Positions 1 through 8,845 of a stretch of DNA of 64,000 nt are shown piece after piece (position 1 is the stretch's first letter; every line of letters starts with the position of its first letter). Origin of the DNA: Nitrososphaerota archaeon (GTDB lineage: Archaea; Thermoproteota; Nitrososphaeria; Nitrososphaerales; CADDZS01); assembly GCA_021325255.1 (NCBI GenBank), contig JAJPHP010000050.1, forward strand, positions 56,757 through 120,756, written 5' to 3'. Below the pieces are notes generated by a model. That model saw only the letters and a program-made list of their open reading frames with translations, was not told where the DNA came from and did not search any database. The position numbers and the translations under genes were made by a program.

Positions 1-996
1 AGTCGTCTTGATCGTCGGTGCCTTTTGCTTAGTCTCTTCGCCTTGAGCGCCTAACTCTTGCGTGGGTTTCCTTCTGTTCGCGAAGCCTCGTGTCAGTGAA
101 ACTACAGCGTTGAGTATCCCGCTGCGCAGGAAAAGCATGGCGAGAACCATCGTTGCGCCGTATGCTATCACCGCGTAAGTGCTGTATGAGGTAAGATAGT
201 TTGCCGGAAGCTCCACTATTAGCGACCCGATTATCGATCCGAATATAGTCGCGGGGCCTCCAATCACGCTCACCACAATTCCAAGGAAGTTGGTCGTGAT
301 TCCAAAGATCCCATAGTCAAAGTGTCCGTGGTTGATGAACAGCGCGGTCGACGCCCCCGAAATCCCGAGGAAGAATGAACTTAGTACCAGCGTAACAAGT
401 TTGTAGAAGTAGACGTTGATCTTCACCGCCTTCGCGGCTACTTCATCGTCTCTCATCGCCTTGAGCCGCAACCCAAACCTGGAATACGAGAGGAAGAAGA
501 GGAAGAGGCTCCCCGCAAACGCCAACGCGAGCGTCGCGTAGTACGACTGAACCAGTGTTGGGGCGTAGTAGCCTATCCCGGCAGAGATTCCCTCCTCCCC
601 CGTCTGCCCAAGCGCTATCTCCCCCACCAGAAGCAGGAGTATCAGCGTCACTATTGCGAGGTAAGAACCGGATGTCCTGATGCTAGGTATCCAGAAGATG
701 AAACCCGTGAGCGAAGCGATCGTGGCTGCGCCGAGAAAGGCAAGCCAAGGCGGGTAATGCGCTAACGCAAAGTAAACGAAAAAGTATGATCCAACCCCGT
801 ACGCGACTCCGGGCCCGAGGTTGATTATCCCCGCGATGCCGTACCCGATGTCCCACGCAGCAGCAAAGAGTGCAAATACGAGAACGAAAATCATCGAGGA
901 GAGTAGAAACTGGTCATTCGTGAGGAGGGGAATTAGGGCTATAGCGGCATAGATCACGATGCCTGTGACCAGGATCGTCTTTGAAAACTTGATCAA
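1..996 (-). CDS. livM: LivM-type ABC permease (truncated by window edge)
   Basis: Inner subunit of a branched-chain amino acid (HAAT-type) ABC importer. The frame runs open to base 1, so the C-terminus is cut; 332 codons are visible, which is nearly a full LivM. The likely start is a TTG at 994-996 that overlaps the TGA of livH (993-995), the classic coupled arrangement. Translation gives about eight hydrophobic segments, the family-typical stretch around AAAWDIGYGIAGIINLG near the N-terminus, and the cytoplasmic loop RFGLRLKAMRDDEVAAKAV that contacts the ATPase. The LivG/LivF ATPases would be expected just outside the window. The actual substrate cannot be told from the permease. Confidence 0.9.
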   Translation of the reverse strand, partial: MIKFSKTILVTGIVIYAAIALIPLLTNDQFLLSSMIFVLVFALFAAAWDIGYGIAGIINLGPGVAYGVGSYFFVYFALAHYPPWLAFLGAATIASLTGFIFWIPSIRTSGSYLAIVTLILLLLVGEIALGQTGEEGISAGIGYYAPTLVQSYYATLALAFAGSLFLFFLSYSRFGLRLKAMRDDEVAAKAVKINVYFYKLVTLVLSSFFLGISGASTALFINHGHFDYGIFGITTNFLGIVVSVIGGPATIFGSIIGSLIVELPANYLTSYSTYAVIAYGATMVLAMLFLRSGILNAVVSLTRGFANRRKPTQELGAQGEETKQKAPTIKTT

Positions 997-1868
997 ATTC
1001 TTTCCTTTGCCCCGAAAAGCCCCCTGGGCCGAACAAGAATAATCAAGATAATCAAGACGAAGACCAGGATGTCGGCGCTCGAAGGAAACAGTACTTCTCC
1101 CACGGTCTCTAAGATTCCGAAGATGAGGCCACCTACAACACTGCCGACCACGCTGCCCAGTCCTCCTACTACAACTACGACGAAGGCGTAGATCAGCGGG
1201 AACCACTGGTAGTTTGGCTGGACAAAAGTTATCGGTGAGAGCAACGAGCCCGCAAAACCGGCGTAGAGAGACCCAATCCCAAGTGCGATTGCGAAGACCC
1301 AGCGCGAGTTTACGCCGACGGATAGGGCGGCCTCGCTGTTTTGCGAGACCATCCTCATTGCCCTGCCTAGATTGGTGTAGCGCAGGAAGAGAGCAGTGAT
1401 TGTCGCAACCGCGACTCCTGCTACCGCCGCGATCAACTGCTCGGTCTGGAAATAAATCAGGCCCACCGTCGTGTACCCGTTCACGAGCGCGGGAGTAGGG
1501 AGCGCGGTTCCACCCCAGATGAGTAAAGAGACCTCCCCTATGATGATGGCAATTCCAAATGTAAGCAGCATGACCCTCGTCGGGTCGTTCGCGACCCTAT
1601 CCACAAACACGATCTCAAAAATAACTCCTAGTAGGAAAGTGACTAGCGCAGCGAAAGCAAAACCAACCACAGGCGGATAGTGCAGCTGTGCGGAAACGTA
1701 GTAGGTGAGAAAACCTCCGAGGATGTACATAGCACCATGGGAGATGTTGAGTACGTTCATTATTCCGAGGACGAGCGAGAGCCCGAGGCCCACCATTCCA
1801 TAAACTAGGCCGAGAAGTATTGCGTTCGTCGCAATCTGCTCGAGGAACTCTAGTGTAAGTGGAACCAA
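993..1868 (-). CDS. livH: LivH-type ABC permease
   Basis: Permease of a branched-chain amino acid-type ABC importer, 291 aa, the usual family length. It is almost entirely hydrophobic, with the N-terminal motif NVLNISHGAMYILGG, the ATPase-contacting loop LGRAMRMVSQNSEAALSVG around residues 168-186, a Gly-rich VVGGLGSVVGSVVGG segment, and the C-terminal RPRGLFG signature. The gene follows the binding-protein gene by about 226 bp on the same strand and overlaps livM by a few bases, so it is probably cotranscribed with livM. Family assignment is firm; a ligand other than Leu/Ile/Val is quite possible given the amidase-like gene upstream. Confidence 0.93.
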   Translation of the reverse strand: MVPLTLEFLEQIATNAILLGLVYGMVGLGLSLVLGIMNVLNISHGAMYILGGFLTYYVSAQLHYPPVVGFAFAALVTFLLGVIFEIVFVDRVANDPTRVMLLTFGIAIIIGEVSLLIWGGTALPTPALVNGYTTVGLIYFQTEQLIAAVAGVAVATITALFLRYTNLGRAMRMVSQNSEAALSVGVNSRWVFAIALGIGSLYAGFAGSLLSPITFVQPNYQWFPLIYAFVVVVVGGLGSVVGSVVGGLIFGILETVGEVLFPSSADILVFVLIILIILVRPRGLFGAKERI

Positions 1869-2094
1869 AGGAAATTGTCTTGCGACCTCTCTACCACTTT
1901 GATCGTGTTGCTACTCTGAGTTGAAAATCGTAGAAAGAGAGGCCTAATTAAAGATCGGGATTAGAAATTACGAATACAAGGTTGGCGTCCTAGGAAAGAC
2001 GACTAGTAGAAAAGAAAAAAGTGAGAGGAGGGGTGGGAGAAAGAATGGTGTGGAGGACTCTTTTTCCCCTTCCCCAACTTTTCTATGAATATAG

Positions 2095-3477
2095 CTACGC
2101 AGTCGCATTATACGACGAGTTTGCGTAGACGCTCGGGTAGATGACCTTCTCAGTTCCGTTCTGGATCTGTGTGTACCAGAGGTCAGGCGACCAAAGGTGC
2201 TGCTGGTCGAATTGCACCGTTCCGGTTGGTCCTGTGTAACTCACAATCTCCAGCGCTTTGATGATGGCAGTGGTGTTTGTAACTGTCCCTGCTTTCACCA
2301 TCGCAGCTGCAAGAACGTGCACCGCAGCATAGTCGTTTGACACGAAGGAGTAGTATGGATAGAACGGCCCCATGGCCTTTGTGTACGCCGTCGAGAGGTA
2401 CGAACTGACGTTGTTCAACGGAACCGTAGCCGTGCTTGCTTCAATCTGGAACACAATTCCGTTGAGCAGCGTATGATCCTGCGACATCAGGTAGCCTTGG
2501 AATCCAGGGTCTGCGAGCGCGCCGTTGCACATGTAGAGAAACTTTACACCAGCGGACTGGGGGCTTGCCTTGAATGCTTGGATGAAAGCGCCAGCTCCGG
2601 ATCCTGTTTGGCAGTCGATCACGAGGCCTGGCTTTGCCGCGAGAACTGTCGTCACTGTCGTGTCAAAGGCAGTTTGGCTAAGCGGGACAAATGACGAACC
2701 GGCGATTGTAATTCCATCGGACTTTGCTATGCTCGAAATGTTCTGGAACAGTTCATGGGAGAAATCGAGGTCCTCAGCAACAAAGTAAATCGACGAAGGC
2801 TTTAGGATGCTTGCGGTAAAGTTCATGACGCTCTCGGCGTAGATCGTGTCAGTCGGAGTTATCCTGAAAAAGTACTGATAGGCCGAGTAATCGGTCGTAA
2901 GGTTCTGAAGCAGATTGTTGTTGCTTGCTGTGGTCATTATCGTTATCACGTGGTGAGCCGCGAAGAATGGAAAGAGCGACTCTGCGTCACCCGCATAAGT
3001 GATGCCAATCATAGCACTGACGTTATCCTGCAGAACAAGCGTGTTAGCTGCGGCAGTGGCAGAAGGCACCTCATTGGCAGTGAAGAGCTTCAGTGGATGA
3101 CAGTTTACTCCTCCTGCCGCGTTAATCTGGTCAACAGCAATCTGGGCCATGTGGATTGACTCGTTGGCAAACGTCGCAACTCCGCCGGTCTCATCCTCCA
3201 TCATTCCTATGTTGATCGGCGATCCGGTTCCGGTGCAAGAGGTAGCTGTGCTCGATGAAGACGTCGTAACCGGAAGCGTTGAGCTCGAAGAGCTGCTGCT
3301 AGCAGTCGAAGATGAGGAACTACTGCTGGTGGTGGAAGATGTTGTCTGTGGAGTCGAGGTAGTGCTTGTGGTTGGAGGCGTTGTGGTCGTCGACCCCGCC
3401 AGAGTAAGGGCATACACTCCCGCTCCTAGAACTATGATTACTATAACCGCGATAATGACAATTACACTTGTTTTCAT
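2095..3477 (-). CDS. Membrane-anchored Liv-type solute-binding protein
   Basis: Extracytoplasmic ligand-binding protein of the amino-acid/amide ABC importer, 460 aa. Residues about 5-25 form one hydrophobic segment, followed by a Ser/Thr-rich linker of about 55 residues (27-82), probably glycosylated, and then a type I periplasmic-binding (LivJ/ANF-receptor-like) domain starting near INIGMMEDETGG and running to the C-terminus. There is no bacterial lipobox, so it is probably held by an uncleaved or archaeal-type N-terminal anchor. It is the first gene of the livJ-livH-livM set. A TATA-like element lies about 35 bp before the ATG, and a perfect 7-3-7 inverted repeat lies just upstream of that. 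Confidence 0.9.
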   Translation of the reverse strand: MKTSVIVIIAVIVIIVLGAGVYALTLAGSTTTTPPTTSTTSTPQTTSSTTSSSSSSSTASSSSSSSTLPVTTSSSSTATSCTGTGSPINIGMMEDETGGVATFANESIHMAQIAVDQINAAGGVNCHPLKLFTANEVPSATAAANTLVLQDNVSAMIGITYAGDAESLFPFFAAHHVITIMTTASNNNLLQNLTTDYSAYQYFFRITPTDTIYAESVMNFTASILKPSSIYFVAEDLDFSHELFQNISSIAKSDGITIAGSSFVPLSQTAFDTTVTTVLAAKPGLVIDCQTGSGAGAFIQAFKASPQSAGVKFLYMCNGALADPGFQGYLMSQDHTLLNGIVFQIEASTATVPLNNVSSYLSTAYTKAMGPFYPYYSFVSNDYAAVHVLAAAMVKAGTVTNTTAIIKALEIVSYTGPTGTVQFDQQHLWSPDLWYTQIQNGTEKVIYPSVYANSSYNATA

Positions 3478-3510
3478 GGTAGCGATAAAGATCGCCCTTG
3501 AATCTGGGCA

Positions 3511-3517
3511 ATAAAAA
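3511..3517 (-). promoter_or_regulatory. TATA-like element of the liv binding-protein gene
   Basis: On the minus strand this reads as an A/T-only TTTTTAT-type box about 34-40 bases before the ATG at 3477. That spacing gives a leaderless or very short-leader transcript, as is common in archaea. Assigned by position and composition only. Confidence 0.45.
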
Positions 3518-3529
3518 CTTTAACTGAAT

Positions 3530-3546
3530 CTTGTTAAGATAACAAG
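3530..3546. repeat. Perfect 7-3-7 inverted repeat upstream of liv binding-protein gene
   Basis: CTTGTTA-AGA-TAACAAG is a perfect palindrome with a 3-base spacer. It sits directly upstream of the TATA-like element of the liv binding-protein gene, a position suited to an activator or repressor dimer. No regulator gene lies next to it, so the cognate protein is unknown. Confidence 0.5.
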
Positions 3547-3728
3547 TATTGCTAGAGCGAGCATTTTCTTAGAGTCTTTCTTCTTTCAATTATTCCCTAT
3601 GACATTCACTTGACTCTCCGCTTCCGACTCCGGTATCTTAGTGTGAGTAATCGATGCTATTTTCACATCTTCTACCACCTTCATAGTCGTTTGAAACGAG
3701 AAATCGTATCGCTCTTTTCGCAATGCTC

Positions 3729-5324
3729 TCAGTGGCTTTCAAAGATAGCCTGGAATCCTGCCACTTTTTCGACTATTGCCTTCCTCTCATCAATCGTTGG
3801 ATTGGAAGGGTCCCTCGCACTTGGCAATCTGCCTAACTTCAGCATTGCGGCTATGAGCAAAAGTCTCGCTTTCGTGGAGTCGAGATTGCTTCCTTCTATG
3901 GTTAGATCGGTTGGGTCAGTGATCACCTTGCCTCCCGGATCGCTGCGCCCAACCCTCACCACTGGCATGCCACTCGCCGCCGCAAACCAGAGTGCGAGAA
4001 GCTGTGCCGGTCCTCCAACTGCGTACGGCGACAACCCTTCAAACACAAGACCGTGAAGCTTCGGTCTTCCCGCCTGTTCCGATGATCTCTGGTCAATCAT
4101 GGCTTTTTGGACCCAGCCCATTATGTCGGACTCACCGCGAGGATCTCCGCTTTCGTCTTCTTGACTGTAGCTCGCGTACTTCACTATCCTCACTCGCGGT
4201 ATGCTCTGGGGAATGAGTCTCCCCGTCCCATCCAGAATTTTAGTCTCTGTGCCATCTGAGAACTCGTGTTTAGAGGGGAGCTTGCTCACGTTAACTTCAG
4301 ATTTGTGAGTGTGTTTGTACGCGGGTCTGTACCAAATCGAAACTCCGTCTTTGATGGAACCCAGGATGCCGCCGTGTCCGCCAGTCGCCTTGTAGTTGCC
4401 GGGCCTCGCGTCGGCCTTCTTGAACTCTCTTGAAGCGAAGATCACCTGATCGGCGACCCCCACCGCGCCCAAGTCCTCTCCTTTTCCAGAAATGATATAG
4501 TCGACCGCGTCGATGATGTTTCTGTCACCGTCCGAGGAAACCTCGCCGTGCGGGCGCTGAGCTGCCACTCCTACTATTGGCAGTTTCGTATCTATGAGAA
4601 GGTTCAACCAGTATAGCGATTCCTCGAGCTGTGGGCTACCGTCGAGCCATATTCCTCCACAGTAGTCATTCTTCTTCAAAGATTCCTGCACAATGTTAGC
4701 CGCTGTGGCCAGGTCTCCTGCCCTAATTATTTTGGCAATTGGCTCTGGCCGGTAGGGGAAGTAGTGTACTCCCGCAATCTCACCTCTTGACCTGAATCCG
4801 CCTGGGGGAAGTACCCTTACGAAATCGAAATCAGCGCGTTTGTCCAGGACGCTACCCTCGCCGTCGGGCCCTCTTCCGGAAGTTGACCTATCAATTTCAT
4901 CGAAAATTCTCGACGCGTCGGGATAGAAGAACTGCCTCCCTCCAAATCCAAGCGAAGGGTTCCACATGTCCGAGGCTTCGAAAGGTACGCCGTCCTTCGA
5001 TCCTTGTACCTTCCTCCTCGCCATGTAGGGTAGGAGGTAGGGTCCGTCTTCGGGGGAAAGCGTTACTTCGTAGTAGTCCCTTCCGTCTTCGTGATAGACT
5101 TCCTTTGAATCGGCCTCGAGAGGGTGAGCGCTGAACTTTTTGATCTTCACCGTGACGGGCTCATAAAGAAGCTGCGGCACAAGGTTGTCGTAGCGACCTT
5201 CGAGCCTCCTCTCTCCAGCAAGTCTGGCTTTGTTGCTTGTGACAAGCGGCGGGGAGTTTGCTACCGTGGCGTTGGGGCCTGAAAAAACTGCAATCCTTGG
5301 CTTCTCTTTTTGTCTCTCTGTCAT
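3729..5324 (-). CDS. Asparaginase/glutaminase-fold protein with diverged active site
   Basis: A 531-aa protein whose C-terminal half resembles the L-asparaginase small domain: GMPVVRVGRSDPGGKV followed by GSNLDSTKARLLLIAAML, equivalent to the G-x-LNxxKARILLMLAL helix of the family. The middle region (about 225-300) matches the large domain in layout (IWLDGSPQLEESLYWLNLL, then VSSDGDRNIIDAVDYI). The canonical HGTDTxEET nucleophile/base motif is replaced by DGSPQLEES, and the N-terminal TGGTI loop reads SGPNATVAN. It is therefore either a divergent amidohydrolase or a non-catalytic relative. It lies between a surface-protein gene (44 bp) and the Liv transporter on one strand, suggesting an amide or amino-acid derivative as the imported compound. 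Confidence 0.7.
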   Translation of the reverse strand: MTERQKEKPRIAVFSGPNATVANSPPLVTSNKARLAGERRLEGRYDNLVPQLLYEPVTVKIKKFSAHPLEADSKEVYHEDGRDYYEVTLSPEDGPYLLPYMARRKVQGSKDGVPFEASDMWNPSLGFGGRQFFYPDASRIFDEIDRSTSGRGPDGEGSVLDKRADFDFVRVLPPGGFRSRGEIAGVHYFPYRPEPIAKIIRAGDLATAANIVQESLKKNDYCGGIWLDGSPQLEESLYWLNLLIDTKLPIVGVAAQRPHGEVSSDGDRNIIDAVDYIISGKGEDLGAVGVADQVIFASREFKKADARPGNYKATGGHGGILGSIKDGVSIWYRPAYKHTHKSEVNVSKLPSKHEFSDGTETKILDGTGRLIPQSIPRVRIVKYASYSQEDESGDPRGESDIMGWVQKAMIDQRSSEQAGRPKLHGLVFEGLSPYAVGGPAQLLALWFAAASGMPVVRVGRSDPGGKVITDPTDLTIEGSNLDSTKARLLLIAAMLKLGRLPSARDPSNPTIDERKAIVEKVAGFQAIFESH

Positions 5325-5367
5325 TGCGGTGTATACTTCGCAGCGAGATGCGATGGAGGCGTGCTAA

Positions 5368-8300
5368 TTACAGATTGCGCTCATGCCTCCTTCTCACTAA
5401 CACGCCGGACATGCCCGCAAGTAGAGCCAAAACCACAAAAACAGTTGCGAGAACAGTGTAGTTGTAGCTGAATGATGCCTCCACGGTCGTTGGAGAAGAG
5501 ACGACCAAGGAGTAGGAAGGCGACGCTCCCGCGCTGACGTTTTCGACATTCCATCCGCTGACAGCGTAGAGAAATGAGGAAGATGGCGTTGCCTCAAACG
5601 ATACGCTCGTTCCGGGCGGAACGTAGATTGTCTCCGATGAGCCAGCGCTCAATTGTCCCGTCGTTGAACCGTAGCTGTAAGATAACTCGCCATTCGCTCC
5701 GGCACTGATTGTTAGTCCAGCATAGAATTCAGCCGTTTCGTTTGCAGGTCCGTTAACAGAAAACGTAATGCTCGAAGAGGTGCTGTTGGAAGAGGCGGTG
5801 CCGTCCCACTTCGAAAACTCCCAACCGGGACTGGCTCTTGCCGAAATTGTAACAACCTGTCCCGCATTGAACCAGCCACTCAATGGCTGGATCAAACCTC
5901 CTGAGCGGACGTTCTGAGATACTGCGACAAAGTACTGGTGTTGATAGCTGAAAAGCATCTGACCGGGAGATTTGATAGTCCCAGTCGTGTTTGTAGCGTT
6001 TAGGTCAATCCACCTCTCCAAGCTGGAGGAGGAAGAGCTGTTAAGGAGCGCGGTCGCTGTCCACTTTGAGGCGGAATCTATCCACAACTCCTTGCTCTGC
6101 TGAGAGTTAAGCGTGGTACTTGTTGCCAATCCGCCACTCTGGAAGTTGAATTCAGGCGGTGCAAACCCCGACCCTCCACCAACAACCTGGAACCGCACCG
6201 CCACTAGGTACTGGTGATAATATACTGGATTCAGTGTAACAGATCCCGTGACATTTCCGCTGCCCTGTGTTGTCTCAAGATCCCATCTTTCAGAGACGCT
6301 GCTTCCGTTGATCACCGCAGTGTAAGAGTAGGGCGACCCAGCATCGACCCACATCTTTGAACCAGAAGCAGACACGTTGGCCGAAGAAGGCGAGCCAAAC
6401 GATCGGAAAGTAACGCTCGGAGTCTGTGGAGGTGCCGCTCCATCTAAGCTCTGAAAATCAAAAGTAACATAATATTGGTGGAAGTACACAAACGTCATGT
6501 TGAGCGGAGTTGTCGCATTTCCAGAGGCGGTCTGGTTCGAAATCCAGCGCTCACTTGAAGTGGAACCGGGCAGGATCGCCCCAACATACCAGGTGCTCCC
6601 ATAGTCGACGTAGAATACTCCCTGAACATTTCCAAGCGATTCCACCTTGCTCACACCGTTGTAGGTATAATTCAGGACCGGCTCGCTAGAGGTTGCTCCA
6701 GCGCCGCGGAGTGAGAATCCAAGTGTGAGGGGAATCGCCTCTCTGATCGTAAGTTCAAATTCAGTCGAACTGCTTCCCAGGGCGGAGCTCACTGTGACAT
6801 CTATTGGGTATGTACCCGGAGGGGTTGAGAGTGAAGCAGAAATATTTAGAGCATCGATTGCTCCAGTCGTGGCAAGCGGAACCTGGGTACTTTCAAAGTG
6901 CGCGCTCGTCCCCTGAGGTAGCCCAGAAACTGAGAGGGAGGCCGAACCTGTCGCTCCTACAACCGTCGCGACAAGCGACTGCGAAGCCCCCTGTGTCACT
7001 TCACCAGAGCCCGCCGAGAGCGACACGAGTATCTGTGCAAAGTTCGCATATATCGTCCCTGGTCCCAGGATGGTGGCGTTCGTGGAAGAGGACTTTACAC
7101 TCGTAAACGAAATGAAGCCAGCCGACGCGTTCCATCCGGCGAAAAAGTCGGGGCTGTTTGCCTGCGCGCTGATGCTGATTGAAGAGAGAGCTACGTACCA
7201 GTTTGTTCCCGAAGGAGTAGTAGTTCCACCGCCAGATGGATTCGGCTCGATGGTCACTAGATACTGGTGAACGTACACAAGATTAATCGTTTGACTCGAT
7301 GTCACAAGCGCCTGAGAGGGCTGAGCGGTGATCCACCGCTCATCCACAGTTGACCCGCTCAAGGGATTCGCAATCGACCACATGGACCCGTTGTCCATGT
7401 AGTACGTCGTCGGCTGAAGGCTCAGCGTTGTGGTCTCCTGGGCTCCATTCGAAAAGTAGGTCAGTTGCGGCGGCGAATACAAAGAGCCGCCTCCCTGAAT
7501 GGAGTAGCTCAAAGTGATTCCAATCAAGCTTGTTGAGCCGGTGATGAACTCGTAAGCATTCGATGCCTCTAAAGCTCCATTCGAAGAAAAAGTCTGGAAC
7601 TGGCTGGGGTTAGTGTAGTACAGTTCCGATGAAGCCTGCCCGAACAGCACCTGCGAAGTGTTCACGTTGTACTCATCAATCCACATCACGGCGGACGAAA
7701 GTGTGGAGTGTGGATTGGAGTAAGTAACTTTGGACTCCGAGCCGTAGTACGGGGACACGTGATACTGCTCAGTCATCAACCCCGTGAAAAATCCGTTCGA
7801 GTTTGAGGCATGGCCAGGAAGTCCGACGAAGGAGGTTGCTCCCTGCGAGGTGTAGCTCTCTCTCGCGGTGGCACCGGTATTCCAGTCTTTGGAATACATG
7901 ATTACCTGCCCGCCAGAAAAGTACAGGCTGAGCAGGACGCTATCCCCCTGATTTACCGGTCCGGAGTACCCGATCAGTCCGCCTCCCTTCGACGGGAAGA
8001 TCGATTGGCCGGTCGAGTTGAATACCTCATAGTTCATGCTGAATGATCCGACGTATCCTCCGGCGAGAAAGGGCCAGTGCCAAGAGAGACCTATCTGATA
8101 CCAGTAGCTCTTGTCCGAGAGTCCGTTCAAAAGGTAAGCAGGACCGTAACCGTAGCTGTCAGACTGCTCAACCGCCGTTACGTTGTACTGCAGACTCGTG
8201 AAATCCTGTGAGAAGGAAATCCCGAGCTGCTCGTCGTAGTTTGCTTGTGGTATCCCCGCTGTATTGCTCACATTGCTTCCATATGGAGAAACTCCGCCAG

Positions 8301-8592
8301 CTTTTCCGAGACCCTGCACATGTTGCAAATGACTAGACTGCCATATAGCGCTGTGAACAACACTATTGGTGGCCCCAGCGAGGTACATGCTATTCATGCG
8401 CGGGGTTCCAGGAATAGGATATGGAGCGGCAGCATCTCGTAACACCTCAGGCACTTTATTCGGCGAGAAAATCTGTGGAGGAGCCGCTTTTGAGGTGGCA
8501 GTGAAATTTGATCCTGTTGCAATTGGCATCGTCAAGATCGTGATTAGGACAATGCTGACCACGATGAGTTTTCGTTTGTGGCTAGAAAACAA
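5368..8592 (-). CDS. Large secreted, repeat-bearing cell-surface protein
   Basis: A 1074-aa extracellular protein. It starts at a TTG and has an N-terminal hydrophobic signal/anchor (about 9-27) and a C-terminal membrane span followed by a basic tail (about 1043-1074), so it is anchored with most of its mass outside. After a lectin/peptidase-like N-terminal part of about 330 residues come four diverged tandem modules of about 85-130 residues, each holding a Trp in a SxWY/W context, a GSTxxERWI-like motif and a VYxHQYxV strand. Last are bacterial-Ig-like repeats including PGWEFSKWDG. Many N-glycosylation sequons are present. Modules of this type occur in archaeal thermopsin-like and other surface proteins, but no thermopsin catalytic site was identified. 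The role is unknown; adhesion, S-layer association or polymer binding are candidates. Confidence 0.75.
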   Translation of the reverse strand: MFSSHKRKLIVVSIVLITILTMPIATGSNFTATSKAAPPQIFSPNKVPEVLRDAAAPYPIPGTPRMNSMYLAGATNSVVHSAIWQSSHLQHVQGLGKAGGVSPYGSNVSNTAGIPQANYDEQLGISFSQDFTSLQYNVTAVEQSDSYGYGPAYLLNGLSDKSYWYQIGLSWHWPFLAGGYVGSFSMNYEVFNSTGQSIFPSKGGGLIGYSGPVNQGDSVLLSLYFSGGQVIMYSKDWNTGATARESYTSQGATSFVGLPGHASNSNGFFTGLMTEQYHVSPYYGSESKVTYSNPHSTLSSAVMWIDEYNVNTSQVLFGQASSELYYTNPSQFQTFSSNGALEASNAYEFITGSTSLIGITLSYSIQGGGSLYSPPQLTYFSNGAQETTTLSLQPTTYYMDNGSMWSIANPLSGSTVDERWITAQPSQALVTSSQTINLVYVHQYLVTIEPNPSGGGTTTPSGTNWYVALSSISISAQANSPDFFAGWNASAGFISFTSVKSSSTNATILGPGTIYANFAQILVSLSAGSGEVTQGASQSLVATVVGATGSASLSVSGLPQGTSAHFESTQVPLATTGAIDALNISASLSTPPGTYPIDVTVSSALGSSSTEFELTIREAIPLTLGFSLRGAGATSSEPVLNYTYNGVSKVESLGNVQGVFYVDYGSTWYVGAILPGSTSSERWISNQTASGNATTPLNMTFVYFHQYYVTFDFQSLDGAAPPQTPSVTFRSFGSPSSANVSASGSKMWVDAGSPYSYTAVINGSSVSERWDLETTQGSGNVTGSVTLNPVYYHQYLVAVRFQVVGGGSGFAPPEFNFQSGGLATSTTLNSQQSKELWIDSASKWTATALLNSSSSSSLERWIDLNATNTTGTIKSPGQMLFSYQHQYFVAVSQNVRSGGLIQPLSGWFNAGQVVTISARASPGWEFSKWDGTASSNSTSSSITFSVNGPANETAEFYAGLTISAGANGELSYSYGSTTGQLSAGSSETIYVPPGTSVSFEATPSSSFLYAVSGWNVENVSAGASPSYSLVVSSPTTVEASFSYNYTVLATVFVVLALLAGMSGVLVRRRHERNL

Positions 8593-8728
8593 GTGGAAAT
8601 GTAAGTACCTCGATTATTCCAAAACAATCATGAAAAGCAAACGAGCAGCTAAATCCTCTTTCGCGATATGGCTTTGAGTATTCAATCCAAAATTGCTCTT
8701 CAAATAGTTTCACGAAAAAAATCTGTAT

Positions 8729-8757
8729 GGCATGTGTGCCATGCCTTTTTGGCACAC
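8729..8757. promoter_or_regulatory. Two mutually exclusive hairpins/operator-like repeats
   Basis: GGCATG-TGTGC-CATGCC (8729-8745) and GTGTGCC-N10-GGCACAC (8734-8757) are both perfect and share the central GTGTGCC, so only one can form at a time. A T5 run lies inside the second loop. The element lies between the divergent surface-protein and archaemetzincin genes. It could be an overlapping operator pair or a small RNA switch/attenuator. Confidence 0.4.
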
Positions 8758-8845
8758 TTATCTTGAAAGAATTACCATTACGTACCTCGTATTCATAAAT
8801 TGCACATGCAGCATTCTGAGCTAGGAAAGGTTTCGCGATGGAGGT

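Noticed and set aside
3240..3420. Low-complexity repeats in the binding-protein gene as a DNA repeat or frameshift hotspot
   Set aside because: They encode the in-frame Ser/Thr linker and the frame continues cleanly into the binding domain; the dppA-like gene has the same design.
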